Below, one piece after another: positions 37,216-47,470 of a stretch of DNA of 64,000 bases; positions within the stretch are counted from its first letter, which is position 1, and each line of letters opens with the position of its first letter. This DNA comes from Lytechinus variegatus (taxonomy: Eukaryota; Echinodermata; Echinoidea; Temnopleuroida; Toxopneustidae). Made by a program: the position numbers and the translations under genes. Under the pieces are notes generated by a model. It saw nothing but the letters and a program-made list of their open reading frames with translations, had not been told where the DNA came from and made no database searches. The stretch lies in assembly GCF_018143015.1 (NCBI RefSeq), contig NC_054751.1, forward strand, positions 30,457,783 through 30,521,782, in the 5' to 3' direction.

Positions 37216-37761
37216 GTCCGAGCTAAAATGTGTTTTTGTATAAAGTTGACTTCAAAATTCGCTCCATATATCAGCCTATTGAGCAAGATATGAATTCATC
37301 GAACAGGCAATTCTGGCGCGAAGCGCGCAAGCAAATATAGTAACATGAAACATTTTATGTGTTTTTTTTTGCAAGTCTTCCCTTCACATTATTTCATTCA
37401 CTCGTCTTCCTCCTCTTATTTTCCTCTTCTTTTTTTCTTCTGTCTTTGTTGTTCTTTTGCTATTTCTTCTTTTCTTCTTTCTCCCTTTTTTTTGCTCTGC
37501 CAATTTTTTTCAGGGGGGCACCTGGGGGGGCACACCAAATCTCAGAGGGGGGGGGGGTCACGTGCCCCAAGCCCCCCCCCCCCCCCCCGTAGCTACGCCA
37601 TTGCTTCACGCTCGACTGAGCGGGCCGCCATTTTGCTAGGTCAATACCGGCAGGTCGACAAACGATGCGTGTAGGCAGATGGGAGAAATGAACGCAACGA
37701 AAGTGTTTTTTTGTGCTGTTTTAAAGTTTTAATTTGCTTCGTTTCATCATGAATGTTATTG

Positions 37762-40700
37762 CGACAATAAAGGAATAACACTTCATTCACAGTAGTTGTG
37801 ATAATTGAACCTTACTTTATTAGGTACTCATGTATTCAATGCGGCGCCGATAAGGGGCGAATTACAATCGTCACGAAAACATTATAAAAGCACTACACCA
37901 CAAGGTGGCGCTATAACACAACTTTAACTAGAACTCTAACAAACACTGGCGTGGTCACTTTTTATCTCTTCCTGTTAATTTGATGCAAATGTACGCATAC
38001 TAATCATTTGCGACATAACAAAACGCACCTCCATAACAAATGAAAAGGGTATCATCTTACATAAAATTTAAAGATATATATAGCCCTTACAAATAAAATA
38101 TCTACTAATTTGACAAATAAAAAGGGTATCATCTTACATAAATTTTCAAGATTTATATAGCCCTAACAAATAAAATAACTGCTAATTTGACTTCACGTAT
38201 ATCAATTCCATCAATAACATTAAAAATAAAATATTGATTATCAGGTAATACTGTCTGAACCTGCTTGCTATTCATGGTAAAACGCTTTCACTAAAATAAT
38301 GTTACTAACACAACATCATTATTAAATCAAATCCCATTACCAGCCAATTACATAAAATAACCAAAACTAAGTAAACATATGTACTCCCGATATACCTTTC
38401 TCACAAAACGATGACGTACATAAATTGTAGAAGATTGTGCTGCGCACAGTGCACCCTGAATAAGTCTAAACTACCTATCCATAGAACCAAGCGGCCACGA
38501 TAAAAGCCATGGGATGGATACATTGGCTGCAATATGACACAGGGCATTTTAACAAATCTGTCGTTCCAAACACAAATAAACTGTACACCATTATGTGACC
38601 TATAAACTTGCAGGCCTATAACAAGACATCTAAAATCTTAAACAAAACGAATTAATGTGTTCTTTAAAACAATAAAATACTGTCAATTACTGTTTTATCA
38701 TCAATCTAAATAAGCATATTCACAGTCATAACAAAACCAATAGGTGTGAAACCAAAGGCAAGCTATGTAGGGCAACCTTTCGACACCAGGTGAGAGCAAG
38801 CAAGGATCATCTGTGTAGAATAACTGGTGTACCCAGTACAACATAACAAAATATATCATGTTAAATGTAAAAGAACAAACAAAAATAAAAAACTGTTGTA
38901 AACAAAAAAATACACACGCCCAAACATGAATAATTCATGTCCCATGCCATCTAAGCAGAAAAACAACAAAAACTATGTGGTCATATCATCTGCATAAGCA
39001 TAGTAATAACATCTTATTCTTGCCAAACAAAGATATCACTAACCATAAACCAGATATATACATCTATAAACCATGGATCATATACTCTTTTTCAAAATAA
39101 TAAAAAAAATATTTCATAACCCTTAAAACCATTCATTGCCAAACACACAAAATGGGCATTGACTCATGCAAAACCTTTGACACATTATTAAAAAAAAAAT
39201 CAAGAGAGTAATGATACATCTGCACACCTCCACCTAACAGTCTGTCACACCAGAGGCCACATAGCTATGCAAACTTGCACAGATCACTGCTTGAAAACAA
39301 CGTCCCACACACAAATGGTAAAATAAAAGGCGTATTCTTTTATAAAAAGATGTAATGAAATAATCTTGATTACCACATAAAAAAATCAGACACCACGACA
39401 TAAATCCTGCAAAAATACTCGCGCACCAACAATATGATATAGGAACTGAAATACATATCAAACACAAAAATTAATAAATACATGACTTTAATGATTGCAT
39501 GTCGCACAAAGGGTGCATAAATACTGTATTTGACTCAAATATGTCAACTCCCCTTCATACAAAAATAAAATTTAGCATAAGCAGGCAGTACATATCCCGA
39601 AAAAAATACAACAAACAAATTCAATGACATACTGGAAATCAGACGATTCACATCAAAACCAAATAACCGCTGGACCATCCGGACCTGTGAAGAGGCAAAT
39701 AATAGAAACGTGCATGACAAATATGTCACATCAAAAAGGGGTATGCCTTGCACAAAAAATAGTATCATTATACACTTCAATATAAAATTGTACAGAGGGA
39801 AATCATAACCTGCATAAAATGTGAAAATGGAAAGAAAATATTAACATAAAAACATCATACATGCAATCAAAATTGTTCATCAGTGCTGCACCATGAATAG
39901 GCCACGAACAGCTAAGGTAAAACACCCAATAAATGTCAACATAGTGAATGTTCAGTTTCCAAGGTTCCGCCTGGGAAGATGCCATATAGTTCTTAGGTAT
40001 TTTAGACGAAATTCATGTCAGGAGGACGACCGGGACGGCGTCCTACGGCTAACCAAAACGTGGAGAGGTTTGGTCGTTCCTGCGACATAGGAGTGATGAG
40101 CAGTGCAGATGACATCTCAAGAACAAGGTGCAGATGAGCCAAATGAACTGTCATGTGAAGTGAAGCAAGGATGGCCATAAGAGCGAAAGACGCACGAGGC
40201 CCGTTGCTAGCATCGAAGGGGCGACCAAGTGAGTCTAGAACTTCCATGAAGAGGTCACGAGTAGGACTACTGTGATGGCAGTGACGGATGGTTATAGACA
40301 CACTACTAACAACAGAAGTTGGACTTGAAGTAGGGCCCAGCGAATTCTTGTCAATCGCCGAACTGAGTAGGCATCCTCGTAGGTTTTTGTCGACATCTGG
40401 GGGTCGACCTGGTGGGTCTATAACCTCTGTTGTGAGGTCATCACGAGTAGGGTCGCTCTGGTGGTAGTGAGAGACCAAGGAACCGGTGATGTTCAGGGAA
40501 ACACTGTCTACATAGTTAGCAAAGTCAGTTTTTGGGGTAGCTTCCAAGGAAGACTTGTCAACTTTCAAACACTGTAGGAGGTCCGGTCGATGAAAGAGAT
40601 CGCATGGAGTTTGAGCACCAATACAGATATCAATATCAGCAGGAACAAAGGAGGTAGGCTTCAAGTAATGGTGAGAAACTGAGACAAGATCTGACTTAAC

Positions 40701-42537
40701 TTGCTGGCACATGCTTGCATCCTTCTTGATACGGTCGTCTAAGCTAGGAGACGGGATGCCAATTGCACCTGTGAGTGTGGTGCTTAATGGCGAGTCGACG
40801 ACGTTACCTGAGGAGTCCGAAATAACGAAAGACGCGCACGACAATGTCTCGGTGTCATCGGGCATGTGCGGACTACAAACATGCGAATCCGGATTGTGAA
40901 TGGCAAACGAACGATCAGGACCATAAGTGTATGATGGTCCATCACCTATGGTGATGCGGCGCTTAGCAGGACGGATGGTAATATCGTGCAATTCGATGAA
41001 CGGGATTCCTGCATGAACTCGAATATGCGGCGCATCTACAACGTACGCGTCAAAACGGTAGTCTTTTCCATCCCTTGCGAAGGTTAGACTTGTTGTACCA
41101 GTAACTGAAAGACACGAGAAACGCTCAGCGTATCCCACAGATTGAAATAATTCTGTAGGCATAATAACACCACCAAGACTCTGCACCAAAGACACATCGA
41201 TGAGGTTCTGTGGTGAACCACTGACGAGATCGACTCGGACAAGTTGTTGGCCATGGAAGAGATCAACGCTTGGAGTACAGGAGATGCTGGCCACTGGAGA
41301 CTGTGGCGAATGTGTAACCTTGTCCTTGGATCGGGTCTCACCTAACTCCGGTGAGCCACTCTCTCCAATGCTGGAAGAATCTTCAATGACTACTTGCGGT
41401 CTGCCTGACTTTGGCAAGACCTCAACACGACCAAAAGAACTGATGTCTGCTAGACCTGTTCTAACAGGCAAAGGGTTTTCACCATATGAAATATTAGAAC
41501 TATCATAGCAATCATCACTCTCAGATGAATCAGAAACAAGAGACTCAAATCCATTCTGACAATCATAACTGAATCCCAAATGATCAGGGCAGACCAATCT
41601 AGAAGTGTACTTGTAGGCTTTATGACAATAATCAATGTTAGTTTCAGACTCTTGCGAGAATGGGGGCTCACTCATGTGATGGTGATTATAACTAGGACTA
41701 GGTTGACTAGCTGTATTATAGAACTGGTAATCATGAGTGAAAACACTATAGGGCTTGTCACAATTAGTAGATCTATCGTGCGAGTTGGAACTAATTCTAT
41801 ATCCGACAGAGGTGGCATTATCCTTAGTACTAGTATTATCTTCTTGCTCATACACTGTACAATGTAAAACCCTACTGGCTTTAGGAAAGGACTGATAAGG
41901 GTATTCACTGTCAGAATCATCATCATACTCAAAATATTCATCATGATCATCACATTCATAATAATCGTTCAAATCACACAAATCAAGATTGTCATGATCA
42001 CTCACAATCATATCATTTGCGTTATCTCTATTAATTTGGATGAATGTGGAATTATCACGATTATTGATTTGTTTATGTTGGTTGTGTGTAGTGCAAACGT
42101 AGCCTCTCTCTTGGGCACGATTCTGGCGGCGGCTCTCTCGGGCCTGGGGAAGGTACCTGTACATGTACCGGGGATAACTAGCCATCATAAAAGGCTATGT
42201 GTGGGAACTGTAAGCCGTGAGAAGTACATGATCAACTAGTTAACAACTACCTATCACGAAAAATGCTGCTTTTCGACCGAATGAATGCTAGGGTAGCAGT
42301 GGCCATCCTATTGTGTGGATGACAGGGATCGAACCTGATGCCACCACGACAATAAAAGAATAACGCTTCATTCACAGTAGTTGTGATAATTGAACCTTAC
42401 TTTATTAGGTACTCATGTCTTCAATGCGGCGCCGATAAGGGGCGAATTACAATCGTCACGAAAACATTATAAAAGCACTCCACCACAAGGTGGCGCTATA
42501 ACACAACTCTAACAAGAACTCTAACAAACACTGGCGT
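37762..42537 (-). mobile_element. Gypsy-like LTR element, non-autonomous or incomplete
   Basis: Direct repeats of about 190 bp bound it: 42347-42537 (5' LTR in the sense direction) and 37762-37952 (3' LTR). They share GTGATAATTGAACCTTACTT and GCGGCGCCGATAAGGGGCGA and differ at only about six positions, so the insertion is fairly young. Just inside the 5' LTR a TGGTGGCATCAGG word (42346 downwards) is placed like a primer-binding site. A purine-rich stretch precedes the 3' LTR. One long open frame has a retropepsin-like part. I see no reverse transcriptase or integrase. It therefore looks incomplete, and I cannot count its breaks. No clear flanking duplication. Confidence 0.82.
40002..42188 (-). 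CDS. Open frame of the LTR element, with a retropepsin-like block
   Basis: A 728-residue open frame in the sense direction of the LTR element. The first third is Asp/Asn/Ser/Tyr-rich and looks disordered. Around residues 310-420 it resembles the protease region of Gypsy-type polyproteins, most clearly in the AGIPF and IRPAKRRITIGDG phrases. The rest is not recognised. Treated here as part of a fossil element, not a host gene. Confidence 0.6.
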   Translation of the reverse strand: MMASYPRYMYRYLPQARESRRQNRAQERGYVCTTHNQHKQINNRDNSTFIQINRDNANDMIVSDHDNLDLCDLNDYYECDDHDEYFEYDDDSDSEYPYQSFPKASRVLHCTVYEQEDNTSTKDNATSVGYRISSNSHDRSTNCDKPYSVFTHDYQFYNTASQPSPSYNHHHMSEPPFSQESETNIDYCHKAYKYTSRLVCPDHLGFSYDCQNGFESLVSDSSESDDCYDSSNISYGENPLPVRTGLADISSFGRVEVLPKSGRPQVVIEDSSSIGESGSPELGETRSKDKVTHSPQSPVASISCTPSVDLFHGQQLVRVDLVSGSPQNLIDVSLVQSLGGVIMPTELFQSVGYAERFSCLSVTGTTSLTFARDGKDYRFDAYVVDAPHIRVHAGIPFIELHDITIRPAKRRITIGDGPSYTYGPDRSFAIHNPDSHVCSPHMPDDTETLSCASFVISDSSGNVVDSPLSTTLTGAIGIPSPSLDDRIKKDASMCQQVKSDLVSVSHHYLKPTSFVPADIDICIGAQTPCDLFHRPDLLQCLKVDKSSLEATPKTDFANYVDSVSLNITGSLVSHYHQSDPTRDDLTTEVIDPPGRPPDVDKNLRGCLLSSAIDKNSLGPTSSPTSVVSSVSITIRHCHHSSPTRDLFMEVLDSLGRPFDASNGPRASFALMAILASLHMTVHLAHLHLVLEMSSALLITPMSQERPNLSTFWLAVGRRPGRPPDMNFV

Positions 42538-43511
42538 TGAATACTTTCTATATAACTGAAAATGTTGATTTAGTCACATTTTTGTATTAAAGGAGAGTAA
42601 ACATACAGACATAAAATCATACTGCGACAAAGAAAGGCCCCACAACAAATTTACTTTCTGAGTAGGCCTACAATTTGAACAATAGAGGCCTACTAGCTGG
42701 TTGCATTTAAAAAATCTTTTAACGATTAGAAATCATGTCCCTTTTCTCTAGCTTTTTTGAAACCGCCCTTCTCATTCAACTATTCCTCTCATCTCATTTT
42801 CTCTGATCTTCCTCTTCTGTCCATCTCTCTTATCCTCCCTTTCTCCATCCCATTCTTTTTCTTCTATTTCTACTTTCATGCCCCTCTCTCTCTTATTTCC
42901 TTTATCATCTCGTATCGTATTTCCAGTAGGATCCATGGTATTTCCAGTTCAGTGGGTTTCCCCACGTCGTTGGGGATTCCCCAATTTCCCCAGCATTCAA
43001 TGCGAGAGTGGATCCCTAGTCTATATGCACATACTCAAGTTCGACACTAAAAACAATATCAATTTAATCATGTCTCAAGTGAAGGCTAGACTCCAAACTC
43101 TCTTTGTCAAATATGATAAAAATTTGGTAAAAAGGAGCTACGGTAAATAAAGTATCACTATACTTCAGATTCTGCATAATACCCCGCATATTTTACACAT
43201 TATGCGAATTGCGAAAAACCCAAGGTCTATTGATGCAGACTAGGGAAGCTCCGACCTCGTACTGGATCGATCCGTAGAGAATGATAAACACGTTGATTTA
43301 TCCTTTGGAACGCGCATATGGATCAGTGAGGAGCCTAACTTTGTTCCACCGTACCGCATGTCCGCATCTTGAAAAATGCAGTTCTAATTCCTGCAGTTAC
43401 AGGCGTTCTTCATCAGAAATGGCCCTGCTTAAGTTCATGTTGGAATAGATTTAGAGTTTCTGGACTCCGGACGAAATGTGAGTATAAAGTCAAAGAGATT
43501 TAAGTCTAATT
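42538..43511. other. Intergenic; pyrimidine-rich tract
   Basis: No gene. A C/T-rich tract spans about 42755-42910. The open frames across it are composition only. Confidence 0.4.
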
Positions 43512-44060
43512 CCCGGGGGGCCACTTCCATTCACGAGTGGATACCATGCGCGACCATGGGGTCTCGAAAAGCACCCTAAACACGTAATTTCCATATTCTG
43601 AAAATGCACCCCTCAACAAGTATTGGCGTGTGAAACCCTACCCTTAACAAGTATTGGAAACAAAACGATACTCTTGGCAAATATTCCCTGAAATGAACCC
43701 CTAAACAAGTACAGGAATGTTTTATTGTCACGGGTCCTTCGGTCGTCGGCTTTACCTTTTTTGGTTTAGTACGACCCCACCTTCTACACCTCGCGCAAAT
43801 CGGACTCTAAACACGTAGTGTTGGGGCAAAAAGGACATCCTTTATAAAACATTTAATTTTGTTTTATCATCCCCGCAAATTCGACCCTAAACACGTAATT
43901 TTCCTAGCGAAATAGATACCCTTTTTTCATTATTTTTGTGTTTTTGACACCCTTATCACGTTACGTACGTAACGTGCCCTATCGTGAAAAAGACATCCTT
44001 TTTACGTGTTTTTTTGGTCGCGCATGGTATCCACTCGTCAATGTAAGTGGCCCCCCCGGG
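43512..44060. mobile_element. CCCGGGGG-ended MITE, copy D
   Basis: 8-bp duplication GTCTAATT on both sides (43504-43511 and 44061-44068). Reverse orientation relative to copy C. 549 bp, full length, non-coding. Confidence 0.9.
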
Positions 44061-44127
44061 GTCTAATTAGTAAAGACTGTCTTAGTAAAGACTGTCTTAG
44101 AAAGTATCCATAGATCCCTATCCCTAG

Positions 44128-45589
44128 CAGGGTGACCAGACATCCCGTATTTCCCGCGATTGTCCCGTATTTTTGCTTCTTTGTCCCGGCGTCCCGACAA
44201 ACCCTTCCCGGGACGCCTATTTGTCCCGTATTTCAGAATATTGAACAAAATGTATTTAAAAGTGACGAATTTTTATCAAAATAAAATGATGAAGCAGAGG
44301 CAACAATAAAATCGATAAATAAACTCTTGCAAGTTCTGCGTTGATTTTCTTGCTAACCCAATACATCGCAAACGAACTGGCCACCTGCCATTGTGTGGCA
44401 GGCTAGGCATGTAGGCTAGGCATGTAGGATCGGAGCAGATTCTCTCCACCAAACATGCCAAAATAATCACAAAATCGGCGGGAAAATTTGCATAAGTTAT
44501 GGGTTCTCAGATTACTGATTTGGAGATAATCGGAGGAACAAGTTATTGAGTTTTCAACTAGATCCAATTGTTTCAGCTTTCGTTTTGAGTCTTGTTGTGT
44601 ATGATGCCGTGATGTTTCATCTAATTATTCAGTAAAAGAAAATCACTTTCAAATTTTATTCATTTCTAAAACGTTTTTTGTTTTATTTTAAAAATATATT
44701 TGAAAAACACCAAATATAATTATGATTTTTGTTACATGATTTGATTTTTTTTTGAAGTTTGAACCTTTTACCTCGTTCTTTCTTTTCTATCATTCTTTTT
44801 TCATCCTTCTATCTTTTCCGCTTGCCCGTTTTTGTTCCATCTATCTTTATTTCCTATTTGTCTTTCCTGATCCTTTCTCTCTCTGTTCTTTTTTTCTTCC
44901 TTTCCTCTATTTTCTTACCCGTCTTTATGAAATTTCCCTTTTTATTTCCTTCATTCTTTCTTTCTTTAAACTTTTTTCTTCCTCTCCTTTTTATTTCAAT
45001 ATTTTTTTTCTTCCATTATGTTTTCATTCCTTCCTCACTTCATTCTTCCTCCCTCTCTTTTCTCATTTCTTTCATTCTTTTTTTTATTTTTCCTTCTAAT
45101 TCTTTCCCTTATTCTTTCTCTCCCTCCCTCCCTTAAGTCCTTACTTCCTTCCTCCCTTACTGTTTTCCTTCTTTCTTTCAAAGAATGAAGGAAACATTTT
45201 TCATTCCTTCATTCTTTCTTTCCTCCTCCTTTTTCTTACTTTCTTTTTTTTTCTTTCTCTCCTTTATTTTGTCTTTCACACATGTGTTCATCTTCCATTC
45301 CTTTCTTTTTTCTTTCTTTCTGTATTCAATTCAAAGGATGAGAGAAACTTTTTTCTCTCTTTTATTCTTTCTTTCATCCTTTTATTCTTTTTTTATTTTC
45401 TCTTTCATTTTCACCTTAATTTTTTCTGTCTTTCTTCTCAATCCATCTCTTCTTTCATCTCTTCTTTCTCTCCTTCATTCTTTCGTTCACTCTTCCTTCC
45501 AATTCTTTATAATTTTTCAAAGATGTAATACTGTGTAACCTTCTTTGTTGATTGTCCCGTATTTCATTTTGTGAAATCTGGTCACCCTG
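44128..45589. mobile_element. hAT MITE with a long polypyrimidine core
   Basis: Exact 8-bp duplication ATCCCTAG on both sides (44120-44127 and 45590-45597). TIR CAGGGTGACCAGA, 13 bp perfect. CCCGTATTT words occur at both ends. About 44740-45530 is nearly all T and C on the plus strand (TTTCTTCCTTTC-like). Long open frames there are low-complexity Phe/Ser/Leu and not genes. Confidence 0.92.
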
Positions 45590-45900
45590 ATCCCTAGCCT
45601 CAGCTAGCCCAGAAGGAAAAACCAGTTCCCCTGGACCAGTTAGACCAGTAGAATTTTAACTGGTAACTCTGGAAATTGGAATATCGGTTTACTGAATACT
45701 GGTCTAACTGGTCATACTGGTCCAGTTAAAATTGTACTGCTCCGTGAGAATTAAACTAAAAGTGGTCTTGAAATTTTATGTAACTGTGGAATACTGGTCT
45801 TGTTTCTGGAGTTTACTGGTCTCACTTAGTCTGCTATGCAGACTCCGAATGGCTCGTGAGGTAGGATCTGCCAGCCTGAAAGGGCAAGCGAAGCGAGCCA

Positions 45901-46172
45901 CTTCTGCAGCCTCAGTTGACCTAGTCTGCTATGCAGACTCGTTGAATCAGCTGAGGTACACACACTGCAGATGTGGGTCTACACTTCTGCAGCCTCAGTA
46001 GACCTAGTCTGCTATGCAGACTCGTTGAATCAGCTGAGGTACACACACTGCAGATGTGGGTCTCCACTTCTGCAGCCTCAGTAGACCTAGTCTGCTATGC
46101 AGACTCGTTGAATCAGCTGAGGTACACACACTGCAGATGTTGGCCTACACTTCTGCAGCCTCAGTAGACCTA
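45901..46172. repeat. 83-bp tandem repeat, three full copies and a partial
   Basis: Copies start at 45901, 45984, 46067 and 46150 with CTTCTGCAGCCTCAG. Each has GACCTAGTCTGCTATGCAGA, GTTGAATCAGCTGAGG and CACACTGCAGATGT. The copies are nearly identical. A diverged half unit lies upstream at about 45830. Confidence 0.92.
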
Positions 46173-46535
46173 TCTGGCCTGTGCCACCCCCCCCCCCTTT
46201 TTGAGAGGGACAATTAAGAGGCTGTACTGTTTTCCAGCAGACCAACCTCCATTTTCTGCTGACCTTTGAAACTTGATAGAGGTATTAAAAGTCAATTAAG
46301 ATCTATGTACTTGCACTCTACAAACACTTAGTAAAAATTTAAGGCCCTGGCCAGGGGGGGGGGGGGGGAACAGCTGGCCTGTCCCCCCATTATTTTTAGA
46401 GGGACATTACTATTTAAAAGAGGCTAAGCTGTTTTCCAGTAGACCGACTTCCATTTTCTGCTGACCTTTGAAATTTCATAGAGTAAGAGGTATTAAAAGT
46501 CAATATAGATCTATGTACTTGCACTCTAAAAACAT
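46170..46535. repeat. Two-copy direct duplication of about 165 bp
   Basis: 46170-46320 and 46372-46535 both run from CTGGCCTGT and a C run through TTTTCTGCTGACCTTTGAAA and GATCTATGTACTTGCACTCT. G and C runs mark the joins. Confidence 0.75.
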
Positions 46536-46750
46536 GCCCTAATTGAATATTTATATTGGGTAGAAAGGGAACATGCACGTTTATTGGGTAATTTTCCCTC
46601 CATATTGAGCAAAATGCATGCGTTTTAAGGGTAAATTTCAAGGCAACATTGCATAAAATTGACAAAATGTTTGGTATCTTTTTATACCCAACAAACTTAT
46701 GCATGTTCACATTTTACCCAATATTGGGTAAACTTATTTTTAAAGTGTGT
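46522..46750. mobile_element. Probable small MITE with CACTCTAAAAA-like ends
   Basis: Left CACTCTAAAAACATG, right TTATTTTTAAAGTGTG. Inner words TATTGGGTA are repeated in both senses. It overlaps the tail of the duplication before it, so the left border is unsure. Confidence 0.4.
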
Positions 46751-47185
46751 AGGCCTACCTTCATGTAAATAAACAAGAAATGAAGGAGGTCTAGGCCTAA
46801 TGTTATCAGGGGTAGATTCATGATTTTCCAAAATTAAGGACATTAAATTTTGTCCACGAAAAATTTGACAAGCAAAAAAAAAATTCACTTTCATAAGGGG
46901 GGGGGATTATACACTTGTGTTTAAATGGCACTTTTACATTATTAACTGTGCCTCTCAAAGGGGGGGGGTACAAGGGATTCCCTAGTGGTATGGTTGTGTA
47001 CATGTATGTGTGTGCATGTACTGATGAAGATTGAGTTGAGGCTGTTTTGATTTTGGAGTTGAAAATGAGCGTTAAAAAAATCCATGAATGACAGAGGAGA
47101 CCCAGTTAACTGAATGTTTCTAATGAATTGTTAAGCAAGAGCTGATTTCATGCTTGTTGTGTCTGTACATGTATATTATCATTAT

Positions 47186-47333
47186 CACTGGTGGATCCAG
47201 GGGGGGGGGGAGTACAGCAGGCCCATGCCCCTCCCCCTCCCCCCCCCCTGTGAGAAGCAAAATTGAAATTTGTAATGTGAAAGTGCTGTAAAGTGTGCCC
47301 CCTTAAAATGGGAAAATCCTGGATCCACCCCTG
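47186..47333. mobile_element. Small hAT-like MITE
   Basis: Left TGGTGGATCCAGG, right CCTGGATCCACCCCTG, G and C runs just inside. Flanks ATTATCAC (47181-47188) and ATTATTAC (47334-47341) differ by one base. The left tip seems slightly shortened. Confidence 0.55.
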
Positions 47334-47353
47334 ATTATTACATCATTATTATT

Positions 47354-47419
<66 letters not shown>

Positions 47420-47470
47420 CATACTACTACTTTTACTACTAATACTACTACTAATACTACTACTATTACT
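47354..47470. repeat. ACT/CTA trinucleotide microsatellite
   Basis: About 70 bp of pure ACT repeats followed by broken units (ACTACTAATACTACT). No gene context. Confidence 0.95.

Larger units (their letters stand above)
31497..37610. repeat. Array-like zone of hairpin-word repeats with nested insertions
   Basis: Irregular 100-250 bp units each start with a version of GCGAGCGCGAAGCGCGAGC followed by GAAAATTTT and a line such as CCTAAAAACGGGACATTC. Clear copies begin at 33722, 34039, 34988 and 35100. Worn ones are near 31726, 31804, 33927, 35310, 36030, 36107, 36304 and 37316. The units lie in one orientation. Nested inside are a LINE piece, a TTAA foldback, a small hAT-like element and a CCCGGGGG MITE. 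Confidence 0.8.

Noticed and set aside
28282-37335. Regular short repeats as a CRISPR array
   Set aside because: Spacing is uneven, spacers are related to each other, and the DNA is from an animal with split genes.
44752-45538. Open frames of about 115-125 residues rich in Phe, Ser and Leu
   Set aside because: They are translations of the polypyrimidine core of a hAT MITE with no codon signal.
45732-46167. Possible repeat protein over the 83-bp units
   Set aside because: The unit length is not a multiple of three, so each copy changes frame; nothing suggests coding.
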